Shown: positions 33,824-42,060 of the stretch, one piece after another
Numbering within the stretch: position 1 is the first letter of the stretch
Layout: each line of letters starts with the position of its first letter
DNA from: Oscillospiraceae bacterium
GTDB taxonomy: Bacteria; Bacillota; Clostridia; Oscillospirales; Acutalibacteraceae
Reading direction: 5' to 3'
Assembly: GCA_025757685.1 (NCBI GenBank)
Contig: CP107220.1
Span: 521,501-585,500, forward strand
Length of the DNA stretch: 64,000 bases
The notes under the pieces: model-generated
Told to the model about the DNA's origin: nothing
The model's database searches: none
What the model saw: the letters and a program-made list of their open reading frames with translations, nothing else
Made by a program: the position numbers and the translations under genes

Positions 33824-35191
33824 TTATTGGTTTAAGGTGTTGCGGATCTCTTTGCGGGCGGCCCGTTCCAGGGTGCGGGCGTCTGTAATGACGGTTTTGT
33901 CGTAGCAGTAGCTGATGGATTGGGTCAGCCCCAGCAACAGGAACAAAAAGATCATCTGCTTGGGGGAGTTGAAGATAAAGTCCGACAGCCCAAAACCCAG
34001 GTACAGCACCAGGGAGGTGAACACGCAAAACACAAGGGTCAGCTTTCTGGAATTGTTGGTGTTGATTTCCAGCAGTTTGCCGGCGCTCCAGATCAGGAGA
34101 ATGCCCAGCAGAATAATACCGACCACCCCAAGCTCTACCCAAAATTCAATAACAAAATTGTGGGCGTGGGGTTTGTCCAGATTATACATATACTTGAGAA
34201 TGTTGCCGGTTTCCTCACATCCGAAGCCGGTGCCGATGAAAAATGCCCGGGTGTGGGAGAGCACATAATCAATCAGGCTTTCCCAAATATTAAAGTGCGC
34301 CACAGAGGACTTTTTTGCCTCGCCGTTGCCCCCGGAGGAGAAGATAATGCCGTACCGGGTGAGAATGGAGGGCACGATCACTGCAATGGTGGGCAGGAAG
34401 ATGGTGAGCATCTGCTTCCAGTACCGGCGGCACAGTACAATGAACATAAAGACCCAGCCGGCCAAAGCAATCACGCAGCCGGCGCGGGTTAGGGTGGAAC
34501 TGAGCCCGGCACTGATGAGCACATTGGCAAGAAAGCACAGCACTTTCTGCTTTTTTGTCTTGGCGTTTAAGAACAGGTAAATGGAAATGGGATAGGCGAT
34601 CACCATATGGGTGGCCAGCAGATTGGGATTGGAAAAAGTGCCGCTGGCTCGGGAGTCAAAGGTTTTGGTGCTGATGGCAAAGGGCAGGTGGGTGTAAACG
34701 AATTTGTCCAGTCCCTTGTACAGCGGGGTTACCAGCACGGCGCCGTCCGGAATACAGTCGTAGCGGTTCAGGGTGTAGCCGCAGATCTGCAAGGTGCCGA
34801 TCACGCCGTTGACGCAGGCGCTGGCGGTGCAGGTTTGCAGCAGCGCATCAATCTTGTCCCGGCTGCGGGCCAAGTTGTAGATCATCACCTGGAGCAGAAA
34901 CATACCCCACCACAGCGCAGCGGTGGAAAAAGTGGAAAATGGCGTGGGGGACCACAGGGTGCTGAGAAGGGCATAGCCCATAAACAGCATCATCATTTTG
35001 CCGATGGTGCCCACCTTGGCCTTTCGCCTCTCCCGGCTCCATTGCACCTTAAAGACGATAAAGCCCGCAAACAGAATAAAGGGACTTACATACTCCGGCA
35101 GCAGGGGAAAGAGAAACAGGATGGCAAGGAGCCAACACCAGCCCGGGTTGGTGCGATATTCGATTTTTAGCGCGGCAAGTTTTTCTTTCAT
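33824..35191 (-). CDS. O-antigen ligase / Wzy-like polysaccharide membrane protein
   Basis: A 455-residue protein with 10-12 membrane segments and a long central extracellular loop that carries the O-antigen ligase signature SGTFSNPNLLATHM and, later, HAHNFVIEFWVELGVVG. Such proteins join or polymerise glycan chains on lipid carriers. In a Gram-positive it would act in capsule, wall polymer or protein glycosylation. No glycosyltransferase or flippase genes lie beside it. The ATG at 35191 is five bases after GGAGAG. Confidence 0.82.
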   Translation of the reverse strand: MKEKLAALKIEYRTNPGWCWLLAILFLFPLLPEYVSPFILFAGFIVFKVQWSRERRKAKVGTIGKMMMLFMGYALLSTLWSPTPFSTFSTAALWWGMFLLQVMIYNLARSRDKIDALLQTCTASACVNGVIGTLQICGYTLNRYDCIPDGAVLVTPLYKGLDKFVYTHLPFAISTKTFDSRASGTFSNPNLLATHMVIAYPISIYLFLNAKTKKQKVLCFLANVLISAGLSSTLTRAGCVIALAGWVFMFIVLCRRYWKQMLTIFLPTIAVIVPSILTRYGIIFSSGGNGEAKKSSVAHFNIWESLIDYVLSHTRAFFIGTGFGCEETGNILKYMYNLDKPHAHNFVIEFWVELGVVGIILLGILLIWSAGKLLEINTNNSRKLTLVFCVFTSLVLYLGFGLSDFIFNSPKQMIFLFLLLGLTQSISYCYDKTVITDARTLERAARKEIRNTLNQ

Positions 35192-35242
35192 ATACACTCT
35201 CCGTGCAGGGGGGCTGCACTTTTCTTGGCGTTTTCTGCCCCT

Positions 35243-35271
35243 ATATTACTACAAGACAGCGAATTTTGCAA
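35243..35271 (-). promoter_or_regulatory. promoter of the O-antigen-ligase-like gene
   Basis: Minus-strand TTGCAA (35271-35266) and TAATAT (35248-35243), 17-base spacer. A small hairpin (GTGCAG/CTGCAC, 35203-35219) lies in the leader just before the ribosome site. Confidence 0.65.
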
Positions 35272-35318
35272 GGGCGGGGGATTTACAGATTGTTTACACC
35301 TTCATCGGCAAAGAAAGG

Positions 35319-35347
35319 TTGCAACCGCAGTCTAAGTATAGTATAAT
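35319..35347 (+). promoter_or_regulatory. promoter of the first PrsA-like gene
   Basis: TTGCAA (35319-35324) and TATAAT (35342-35347), 17-base spacer, 34 bases before the ATG. Confidence 0.78.
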
Positions 35348-35380
35348 TGATAAGACATTGAAACAAAGGAGCATTGTTCT

Positions 35381-37237
35381 ATGGACGACGAGAAAAAATG
35401 GTCCGGTGATGAGCCGCAGAAGGATACGGCACCGCCGGAAGCAACCAAGCCCTCTGTGCGTTATGAGGAAAACGATAATTGGGAATTTGAGGCTCAGGCG
35501 CCTACTTTGGATGACAATTTCCTGGCCGATGATCAGTATGAGATTCAGATGCCGGCGGAGAAACCTCGTCCGGCAGAGTCTGTACCTGCTGCGCCTGCGG
35601 CAAACAGCGGCGAAAAGCAGGTTACTGTGCGTACGGCACCTTTGAAGATCGCTCTGTTTTGTCTGCTGTTTGCAGCCGTGGTGGCTGTATTGGCAGTGTT
35701 AGGTGTACGTTACTACACCGTGCCTAACGGCAAAGAGGGCGAAATGCTCAATCCCGGCGGCACGGCCCTGACGGTGGGTGAGACAAAAGTGTCCCTGGGC
35801 GCATACAACTACTATTATTCCCGTATCGTTCAGAACTACCTGAACTACGCCAATTACGGCTACTATGACTTGGACTCAACCAAGGATTACAGCAAGCAGT
35901 ATGTGACTAATTCTGATGGGGAGAAGATTACATGGCTGCAAATGTTCAAGGACAAGACCGTGGATCAGATTCAGTATGTGACCTCGTATTATGAGGCTGG
36001 GCAGGCAGCGGGTATTACCCTGACGGCGGATCAGAAGAAGAGCATCAAGGAGCAGATGGACAGCTTAAAGTCCAGCGCCTCCGAGGCGAATCAGTCCCTG
36101 GACGATTATATTGAGAAAGAATTCGGCGATTACTGCACCGCTGCCACGCTGGAGACCGTGCAGGAGCAGGCATATATTGCTGAGAACTATTATCGCCACA
36201 CGCTGACCCGTTCCAACATCAGCGATGCGGAATACAATGCGTTCTATAAGGCGCACAGTAAGGATTATTACAACTGCGCCTTTGCCTTTATTGAGATGAC
36301 CTATGACACCACCAGCGCAGAGACCAAGGCAGCGTCGGTGAAAAAGGCAAAGGAGTACTTGACCAAGATCCATTCTGTAAAGGATATGAAAAAGATGATT
36401 CCCACTGTGTGCGCGGATTTGATCAAGCGGTATGTAGCCGGCGGCTACTTTGAGAATGAGGCCAAGGCTGTGGATGGGCTCAGCGAGTATGTGGAGAACA
36501 CCATGACCGCCAAGGACACCTCCTATGGCAAGGAGACCACGCAGTGGCTGTTTAACGACAGCACCAAGGTGGGCGACACCACTTATTACTGCGACGAGGA
36601 AAACGGATTTATCTATCTGTTTATCAAGACCGGCACACCTAAGTTGGACGAGACCACCGTGTACTCCGTGCGGCACCTGCTGGTGACACCCGGGGAAGAC
36701 AGCAAGAACAGCAGCACCTCCTCCACCGAGAAGAAGTACACCAAAAAAGAGTGGGCAGCTGCCAAGGAAAAGGCTGAAAAGCTGCTGGCACAGTACAACA
36801 AGACGGACAAGACCGAGTATGATTTTGCCATGCTGGCGGAGGAAAACAGCGCCGATACCAATTCTACCTCCGCAGGCGGTCAGGGCGTTTTCGGTGGTAT
36901 GATTGAGGGCACCAAAAAGGGTGCCATGGTGCCCGAATTTGAAAAATGGGCTATGGACGACAGCCGCAAGTACGGCGATGTGGCCATTGTAAAGTCCAAG
37001 TACGGCTACCACATTATGTATTTCATTGACAAATGCCCTCAGTACCAGTACAACTGTAAAAAGGACATTCTCTCCAACCGGGAGACCCAGATGGTCGACG
37101 GCTGTGCCGTAAAGGAGCACAAGACGGCGATGAAGAAGGCCACCCAGGCTAAGCCGGAGGAGAGCACCACCGCCGGCAACTCTGCTACCTCCGGCAACAC
37201 CGGCAGCTCTGCTGCCTCCGGCACCACCGGCGAATAA
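35381..37237 (+). CDS. membrane-anchored PpiC-type peptidyl-prolyl isomerase (PrsA-like), copy 1
   Basis: A 618-residue extracytoplasmic foldase. Residues 1-85 are acidic, Pro-rich and cytosolic; one membrane helix follows (IALFCLLFAAVVAVLAVLGV, about 89-108); then a helical SurA/PrsA chaperone part and a parvulin (PpiC) domain from VYSVRHLLVTPGE (about 427) through YGDVAIVKSKYGYHIMYFID. The tail is low-complexity Ser/Thr/Gly. PrsA proteins are normally lipoproteins, whereas this one has an N-in membrane anchor. An insert of Ser, Lys and Thr (about 440-456) interrupts the parvulin core. It is followed by a paralogue with the same plan. Confidence 0.88.
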   Translation: MDDEKKWSGDEPQKDTAPPEATKPSVRYEENDNWEFEAQAPTLDDNFLADDQYEIQMPAEKPRPAESVPAAPAANSGEKQVTVRTAPLKIALFCLLFAAVVAVLAVLGVRYYTVPNGKEGEMLNPGGTALTVGETKVSLGAYNYYYSRIVQNYLNYANYGYYDLDSTKDYSKQYVTNSDGEKITWLQMFKDKTVDQIQYVTSYYEAGQAAGITLTADQKKSIKEQMDSLKSSASEANQSLDDYIEKEFGDYCTAATLETVQEQAYIAENYYRHTLTRSNISDAEYNAFYKAHSKDYYNCAFAFIEMTYDTTSAETKAASVKKAKEYLTKIHSVKDMKKMIPTVCADLIKRYVAGGYFENEAKAVDGLSEYVENTMTAKDTSYGKETTQWLFNDSTKVGDTTYYCDEENGFIYLFIKTGTPKLDETTVYSVRHLLVTPGEDSKNSSTSSTEKKYTKKEWAAAKEKAEKLLAQYNKTDKTEYDFAMLAEENSADTNSTSAGGQGVFGGMIEGTKKGAMVPEFEKWAMDDSRKYGDVAIVKSKYGYHIMYFIDKCPQYQYNCKKDILSNRETQMVDGCAVKEHKTAMKKATQAKPEESTTAGNSATSGNTGSSAASGTTGE

Positions 37238-37256
37238 TTCCAAAACCCAAAGGGAA

Positions 37257-37289
37257 CAGGCGCTCTCTCCGGAGAACGCCTGCTTTTTT
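37257..37289 (+). terminator. terminator of PrsA-like copy 1
   Basis: CAGGCG (37257-37262) pairs with CGCCTG (37277-37282), with an inner TCTC/GAGA stem, and is followed by six T. Confidence 0.75.
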
Positions 37290-37320
37290 GTATATTTTAT
37301 TGAAAAAAAACAAAAAACCC

Positions 37321-37349
37321 TTGTAATATTTTAGCAAGTAGTGTAAAAT
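37321..37349 (+). promoter_or_regulatory. promoter of PrsA-like copy 2
   Basis: TTGTAA (37321-37326) and TAAAAT (37344-37349), 17-base spacer. Confidence 0.6.
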
Positions 37350-37399
37350 ATCTTTGCATTGTTTTTAGTAAATTCTAACGAATTAAGGATGATTGACAA

Positions 37400-39250
37400 A
37401 TGGCAAAAGACAAAAAAGAACTGGACGACGATCTTTTGACCGGCGGCAAGACCCTTTCTTCCGACGCCGACAACAAAAAGGCTGAGAAGAAAAAGCAGGC
37501 CGCTGCGAAAAAGGCAGAAAAGAACGCAGCTAAGTTGGCTGCCAAGAAGGAAAAGCTCTTAAAGGAAATCGAGGCTACCAAGGCCGCCGTTGCCGCAGAG
37601 AGCGATACCGAGAAGAAAGAAAAAGAGCAGCAAAAGCTCAAGGCACTGCAAAGCCAGCTGGCTGCACTGGGCAGCAAAAAGGCCGCCTTGCAGATGGCTA
37701 AGCGCACCAAGAAGATCGCGACCTCTGTGATTGCGGTGGTGGTTGTGGTGGCGCTGCTGGTGACCTATGTGGCCACCGGTGCCGTGCGAAAGGGCTTTAT
37801 CAGCTACCTGGGCTGGCCGGCCCAGACGGTGACGGCGCTGACCGTTACCGACGGCAAGGACCAAAAGGCCAATATTAAAGTAAGTACATACAACTACTAC
37901 TTTGCTACGACTTACAACAATATGCAGAGCCAGCAGAGCCAGTACCAGAAGTACGGCCTGGATTTGAGCAAGTACCACCTGGATGTGGACTTTGACAAGC
38001 CCCTATCTAAGCAAACCACCAAGAATGACGACAATAAGGAAGTCACTTGGCTGGAGTACCTGCACGACGAAGTGCTGGAGACCATCAAGTCCAATTATAT
38101 GTACTACCTGGAGGCTGTAAAGGCCAACGACGGCAAAGAACCGAAGATCACCGATGAGCAGCAGAGCGACATTGATGATACCATGAAGCAGTACAAGGAG
38201 CAGGCGCATAAGTACGGTTATACCTTAAGCGCATATCTTGTAAAGGCCATGGGCCGCGGCGTAACGGAAAAGACGTTCCGCCAGGAGGCCAAGATCGCCT
38301 ACATTGCCCAGAATTATAAAAATGACCTGTCTGAGAAAAAGGCCAGCAAGACCTACTCCGAGGACGATTATAACAAGTATCTCAAAGAAAATCGGGACGA
38401 CTTGGTGAGCGTAAGCATTCGTGCTTTTGAGTGCGACACCGAGGATGATGCCAAGGCCTTTGCCAAGGCGTTGAAGAGCGACGGTTCCAACTTCACTGCT
38501 TTGTGCAGCGCGTATGCCTCCTCCGATTTCTACAAGAAAGCCTATAAGGCTGCCGGTTACTCCACCCAGCTGGATGTGACCAAGACCACCTTGAAGAACC
38601 AGCAGATGGCCATTGCCACTGCGGACAGCAAGGACAGCACCAAGTATCCCGGCCTGGACTGGCTGTACAGCAAGGACCGCAAGGCCGGTGACGTAAAGCA
38701 GTACAGCACCTCTGTGGTGTATGTTCTGCGCCCGGTGGCTCTGTCTGAGACCAAGACCGTTAATGTACGCCATATTCTCATTAAGCCGGAGACGAATAGC
38801 AAAAACACTTCCGCCGCTCAGGCGACCACCAAGCAGTGGAATGACGCCAAAAAGAAGGCTGAGAAGATTTTGGCCCAGTATAACAGCGGCAAGAAGACCG
38901 AGGACGCCTTTGCCCAGCTGGCGAAGGACAATTCTGCGGACAACAACGCCAAAGACGGCGGCCTGTACGAGAATGTATATCCCGGTCAGATGGTGAACTC
39001 CTTTGGCAACTGGTGCTTTGACAGCAGCCGTAAGAGCGGCGATGTGGCCATGGTACAGACGGACTACGGCTATCATATTATGTACTTCGTGAAGCAGACA
39101 AATATGCCCGCATGGAAGTACACCGCCCAGCAGGCCATGGCTTCTTCTGACGGTGACGCAGATACCAAGGCGCTGGAGAAATCCTACTCCATTAAGGAGC
39201 ATTGGTTCGGTTCTCGCTACTTTGAGATCGACACCGATATTGATATGTAA
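37400..39250 (+). CDS. membrane-anchored PpiC-type peptidyl-prolyl isomerase (PrsA-like), copy 2
   Basis: A 616-residue paralogue of the preceding gene. Residues 1-108 form a very Lys/Ala/Glu-rich cytosolic coiled coil, followed by one membrane helix (IATSVIAVVVVVALLVTYVA, about 111-130), a helical chaperone part and a parvulin domain from VNVRHILIKPETNS (about 453) to YGYHIMYFVKQ. Shared strings with copy 1 include YNYYFATTYNN versus YNYYYSRIVQN and KSGDVAMVQTDYGYHIMYF versus KYGDVAIVKSKYGYHIMYF, showing duplication. It has its own promoter and terminator, so the copies can be regulated apart. Confidence 0.88.
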   Translation: MAKDKKELDDDLLTGGKTLSSDADNKKAEKKKQAAAKKAEKNAAKLAAKKEKLLKEIEATKAAVAAESDTEKKEKEQQKLKALQSQLAALGSKKAALQMAKRTKKIATSVIAVVVVVALLVTYVATGAVRKGFISYLGWPAQTVTALTVTDGKDQKANIKVSTYNYYFATTYNNMQSQQSQYQKYGLDLSKYHLDVDFDKPLSKQTTKNDDNKEVTWLEYLHDEVLETIKSNYMYYLEAVKANDGKEPKITDEQQSDIDDTMKQYKEQAHKYGYTLSAYLVKAMGRGVTEKTFRQEAKIAYIAQNYKNDLSEKKASKTYSEDDYNKYLKENRDDLVSVSIRAFECDTEDDAKAFAKALKSDGSNFTALCSAYASSDFYKKAYKAAGYSTQLDVTKTTLKNQQMAIATADSKDSTKYPGLDWLYSKDRKAGDVKQYSTSVVYVLRPVALSETKTVNVRHILIKPETNSKNTSAAQATTKQWNDAKKKAEKILAQYNSGKKTEDAFAQLAKDNSADNNAKDGGLYENVYPGQMVNSFGNWCFDSSRKSGDVAMVQTDYGYHIMYFVKQTNMPAWKYTAQQAMASSDGDADTKALEKSYSIKEHWFGSRYFEIDTDIDM

Positions 39251-39260
39251 CAGATCATTG

Positions 39261-39284
39261 CAGGAGGCGGTTTTTCGCCTCCTG
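39261..39284 (+). terminator. terminator of PrsA-like copy 2
   Basis: A 9-bp stem (CAGGAGGCG and CGCCTCCTG) with a six-base loop; the following T-run is short (TTTG), so strength is uncertain. Confidence 0.6.
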
Positions 39285-39313
39285 TTTGTCCCTAAAGAGA
39301 GGGGGAGTGTCCG

Positions 39314-39532
39314 GTGCAAACGGATTTAGAGCGCCTGCAAGCGGAGATCTCTCGCTTGATGGCTGCGCTGGAAGATGTGAATTTTGAATGCCAGCGACTG
39401 GAGATCGTCAATAAAAATCTGGACTTTCAACTAAAAGAAGCCAATCGGGAGCTGCGGCAGAATATAGCCGTGCTGGAAGCACTGGAAAGCGAAAATCGCG
39501 CACTGCGCGCCCGGTTGCAGGAGCAAGAGTAA
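39314..39532 (+). CDS. small coiled-coil protein
   Basis: A 72-residue protein that is almost entirely heptad-like coiled coil (LERLQAEISRLMAALEDVNF through ESENRALRARLQEQE), with no signal or membrane segment. The GTG start at 39314 has GGGGGAG upstream, and its stop shares a base with the start of the next gene (TAATG), which supports that it is translated. Family not recognised; it could be a small scaffold or a subunit partner of the hydro-lyase gene after it. Confidence 0.65.
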   Translation: MQTDLERLQAEISRLMAALEDVNFECQRLEIVNKNLDFQLKEANRELRQNIAVLEALESENRALRARLQEQE

Positions 39533-40059
39533 TGGAATATAAATTGAATTGCGCCCAGCTGCGCCAAATGGCCCCGCGGCTCCACGCCGGGGATCGGGTG
39601 CTGCTGTCCGGGCGTGTTTATACCTCCCGAGATGCGGCGCACAAGCGCATTGTGGCTGCCATGGACGCCGCGGAGCCGCTGCCCTATGATCTGCAAGACG
39701 CAGTGATCTACTACGCCGGGCCTACGCCTGCGCCGGAGGGCTTGGCCGTGGGTGCCTGCGGCCCCACCACCAGCAGCCGTATGGACCCGTATGCCCCCCG
39801 CCTGTTGGACGCCGGCGTGGTGGCTATGGTAGGCAAGGGCGAGCGCAACGCCGCCGTGTGTGATGCGATCGTACGCAACAAGGCTGTGTATCTGTGTGCC
39901 ATTGGCGGCGCCGGTGCGCTGGCTTCCAAGTGCATTACGACCTGCAAAGTGATCGCCTATGAAGATCTGGGTTGCGAGTCGGTAAAGGAACTGGAATTTG
40001 CCGATTTCCCCTTAACGGTGGCTATTGCCTGTGACGGTAGCAATTTATTTGATCGTTGA
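39532..40059 (+). CDS. class I fumarase / tartrate dehydratase beta-type subunit
   Basis: A 175-residue protein matching the C-terminal/beta subunit of iron-sulfur hydro-lyases: LHAGDRVLLSGRVYTSRDAAHKR, YYAGPTPAPEG, GACGPTTSSRMDPYAPRLLDAG and IGGAGALASKCI. With an alpha subunit carrying the 4Fe-4S cluster it would hydrate fumarate or a related diacid. No alpha subunit gene is present on either side, which is unusual since the two are normally adjacent. The 3' end overlaps that of sigK on the other strand by 15 bases. Confidence 0.9.
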   Translation: MEYKLNCAQLRQMAPRLHAGDRVLLSGRVYTSRDAAHKRIVAAMDAAEPLPYDLQDAVIYYAGPTPAPEGLAVGACGPTTSSRMDPYAPRLLDAGVVAMVGKGERNAAVCDAIVRNKAVYLCAIGGAGALASKCITTCKVIAYEDLGCESVKELEFADFPLTVAIACDGSNLFDR

Positions 40060-40773
40060 TCGGCTGCGTTGCTTTTTGCCGTTTTTTTCCGGCTGGACCG
40101 CCCGTCGAATGGCGGTGAGTACGCTCTTTTCAATGCGGCTTACATAAGAACGACTGATATTTAACCGCTGCGCAACTTCTCGTTGGGTCAGCGGTTTTTG
40201 ATTGTCCAGACCGTAGCGCAGCACCAAAATTTCCCGCTCCCGCCCCTCCGGCATGGCTTCAATGTAGCGGCGCACCTTTTCCCATCGGATTTTTTGTTCC
40301 AGCTCCTGCTCCATATCCCGTTCATCGCGGATCACATCTTGCAGGGTCAGGGGATTGCCGTCTTTATCTATCTCAATGGCATCGCCCAGGTGCACCTCGC
40401 CGCTGGTCTTGCGCTGGGCGCGGAAGTACATCAGGATCTCGTTCTCTATACACCGGCTGGCGTAAGTGGCCAAGCGGGTGCCCTTGGATGGGTCAAAACT
40501 GTCTATGGCCTTGATGAGCCCAATGGTGCCGATGCTTACCAAATCCTCCGTATCGTTGGTGCGGGAGTAGTATTTTTTTACAATATGGCTTACCAGCCGC
40601 AGATTGCGCTCAATGAGCGTGGCTCGCGCCGCCGGGTCACCGTCTTGCAGTCGCTCCAGTACCGCCCGCTCCTCTTTGGCGGATAAAGGCTTTGGAAAAC
40701 TGCTGCTGCCGTCAATATGTAGAATAAACAGCAGCACATTGGCGCTTAAAAAAGAGAGTAGCGCAGAGAACAT
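40045..40773 (-). CDS. sigK: sporulation sigma factor SigK
   Basis: A sigma-70 family protein of 242 residues most like SigK, the late mother-cell sigma factor. The N-terminus is a hydrophobic stretch (MFSALLSFLSANVLLFILHI) like the removable pro-sequence of pro-SigK, followed by region 2 (NLRLVSHIVKKYY ... DLVSIGTIGLIKAIDSFDPSKGTRLATYASRCIENEILMYFR, given here in parts) and region 4 (LTQREVAQRLNISRSYVSRIEK). The gene is uninterrupted, with no skin element. Start at the ATG 40773, with AAGGGG eight bases upstream. SigE is nearly identical in layout, but the pro-sequence fits SigK. Confidence 0.85.
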   Translation of the reverse strand: MFSALLSFLSANVLLFILHIDGSSSFPKPLSAKEERAVLERLQDGDPAARATLIERNLRLVSHIVKKYYSRTNDTEDLVSIGTIGLIKAIDSFDPSKGTRLATYASRCIENEILMYFRAQRKTSGEVHLGDAIEIDKDGNPLTLQDVIRDERDMEQELEQKIRWEKVRRYIEAMPEGREREILVLRYGLDNQKPLTQREVAQRLNISRSYVSRIEKSVLTAIRRAVQPEKNGKKQRSRSTIK

Positions 40774-40778
40774 AAGTA

Positions 40779-40818
40779 TCACCCCTTCCAGTCTATGCGC
40801 TTATTGTGCCAGGGGTGA
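40779..40818 (-). promoter_or_regulatory. inverted repeat able to cover the sigK ribosome site
   Basis: On the mRNA sense, TCACCCCT (40818-40811) can pair perfectly with AGGGGTGA (40786-40779), and the latter is the sigK Shine-Dalgarno region. The 24-base loop contains CATAGACT, one base off the sigma-E -10 consensus. If transcription starts upstream of the repeat, translation may be shut; if it starts inside the loop, the ribosome site is free. Confidence 0.45.
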
Positions 40819-40840
40819 CAATTTTTAGACAAAAGTAAAG

Positions 40841-40867
40841 AAGTGCCCGACGCTTAATCGGGCACTT
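40841..40867 (-). terminator. terminator of the kinase operon
   Basis: A perfect 10-bp stem (AAGTGCCCGA 40841-40850, TCGGGCACTT 40858-40867) with a seven-base loop, nine bases after the kinase stop. Confidence 0.8.
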
Positions 40868-40875
40868 CTTGATTT

Positions 40876-41628
40876 TTATAACCGTACATAAGGACGCAGG
40901 GCGCGAGCCATAGCAGCGGCAGATTTGTACCGTTTGGATATTTGCGTATCCGTGGCCTTTTGCACAATGTGGCGAATGGGCCCGCGGGGAATATCCACTG
41001 CCGGGTGCACGCCGGTGATCATGGTATTCAGCAGTACCCCTAAGGCGTACAGGTCAGTGGCGCGGTTGCTTTGTGCCACGCCGTACTGCTCTGGTGCCGC
41101 ATAGCCTACGGTGCCAAGACTGCGGGTGTCCTGCTGGTCGCTGCTGATTTCCCGGGCAATGCTCAGATCCAGCAAAATCGCTCGGTTCTCCGGAGTGATC
41201 ATCACATTGGCGGGCTTAATATCCCGATGGACAATACCCAGGTTGTGCAGTTCATCCAGCGCATGACACAGGTCAATGGTATAGGCTGCTGCCTGCGCCG
41301 AAGTCAGTTGACCGCTGTCCAGAATTTTGTCCAGGGTGCGCCCTTCTATATATTCTTCCAACACCAGCAGGTGTGCCTCTTCAGAGCACACTTCCAGAAC
41401 CATAGGCAAATTACACAGCCGCTTGCCTCGCAGAGCGCGGTACACACCGTCGTTGCGGTTGCCGGAGCGGCGCAGCAGCACTTTTTGGCCGCTGTCTTTG
41501 TGGGCGTACAAAGACACAAAGCTGTCTCCCCGATCCTTAAATGTAATAACCTGCGTGTAGTGCTCTGCCAGGGACTGTTCCATATAGCGGCGCAGGTCGC
41601 TGATCTCCGTTTTCTCTGTTTTGCTCAT
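40876..41628 (-). CDS. small atypical Ser/Thr protein kinase
   Basis: A 250-residue Hanks-type kinase domain with no membrane or PASTA part. The catalytic loop HRDIKPANV (134-142) is intact with Asp136, and the activation segment has GTVGYAAPEQYG. Two canonical elements differ: the metal-binding DFG is DLS (154-156), and the ATP-anchoring lysine appears replaced by arginine in KVLLRRSG (Arg53 or Arg54). The glycine loop is also reduced (KDRGDSFVSLYA). It may be a weak or specialised kinase. It overlaps the preceding small gene by four bases and belongs to an operon with a surface LRR protein. Confidence 0.85.
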   Translation of the reverse strand: MSKTEKTEISDLRRYMEQSLAEHYTQVITFKDRGDSFVSLYAHKDSGQKVLLRRSGNRNDGVYRALRGKRLCNLPMVLEVCSEEAHLLVLEEYIEGRTLDKILDSGQLTSAQAAAYTIDLCHALDELHNLGIVHRDIKPANVMITPENRAILLDLSIAREISSDQQDTRSLGTVGYAAPEQYGVAQSNRATDLYALGVLLNTMITGVHPAVDIPRGPIRHIVQKATDTQISKRYKSAAAMARALRPYVRL

Positions 41629-42050
41629 CGGAGCGTATCCTCCCCATGGGCGGAAAGCAGCTGGTTGGTTTCATCCACGGTGTAGCGGTTCTCAATCCCG
41701 TAGATCAGCAGTGCATCCCGCTGTACCTTGGGATACAGGGCGGAGCGGCCGCTGATACGCAGTGCCTCCTGGCAGTCGTCGGTGGTCAGGTGCATACTGA
41801 GAATCAGGCGGATCACCTTGTCTCGGGACGCGATCTTGCGCCCATTGACAATATCGTAAAAATAGCAGTAGTTAAAGTCTGCCTTGTTGATAATATTGCA
41901 CTTGGACATTCCGCTGCGTTCAATGGCTGCCTCCCAAAAATCCTTGGCTGCCAAAACGATCATATCCTCCCGGTTCTCTTCCAGGTAGTCGTCAATGGAG
42001 CAGTTGTTGTCTGCCAGCTGATCCAGCAGATCGTTGGTGTTTTTTGCCAT
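41625..42050 (-). CDS. small regulator-like protein coupled to the kinase
   Basis: A 141-residue cytosolic protein. The middle part (FWEAAIERSGMSKCNIINKADFNYCYFYDIVNGRKIASRDKVIRL, quoted loosely as 40-85) reads like a short helix-turn-helix of XRE type, and such genes are often placed next to kinases of this type in Clostridia. I cannot be sure it binds DNA. The stop overlaps the kinase ATG, so both are made together in similar amounts; it may be the kinase substrate or output. Confidence 0.65.
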   Translation of the reverse strand: MAKNTNDLLDQLADNNCSIDDYLEENREDMIVLAAKDFWEAAIERSGMSKCNIINKADFNYCYFYDIVNGRKIASRDKVIRLILSMHLTTDDCQEALRISGRSALYPKVQRDALLIYGIENRYTVDETNQLLSAHGEDTLR

Positions 42051-42060
42051 ACGGTTCTCC

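Noticed and set aside
36065..37243. 392-codon open frame on the minus strand with a Gly/Ala/Val-rich start
   Set aside because: Antisense to the PrsA-like gene; the apparent hydrophobic protein is a by-product of its codons.
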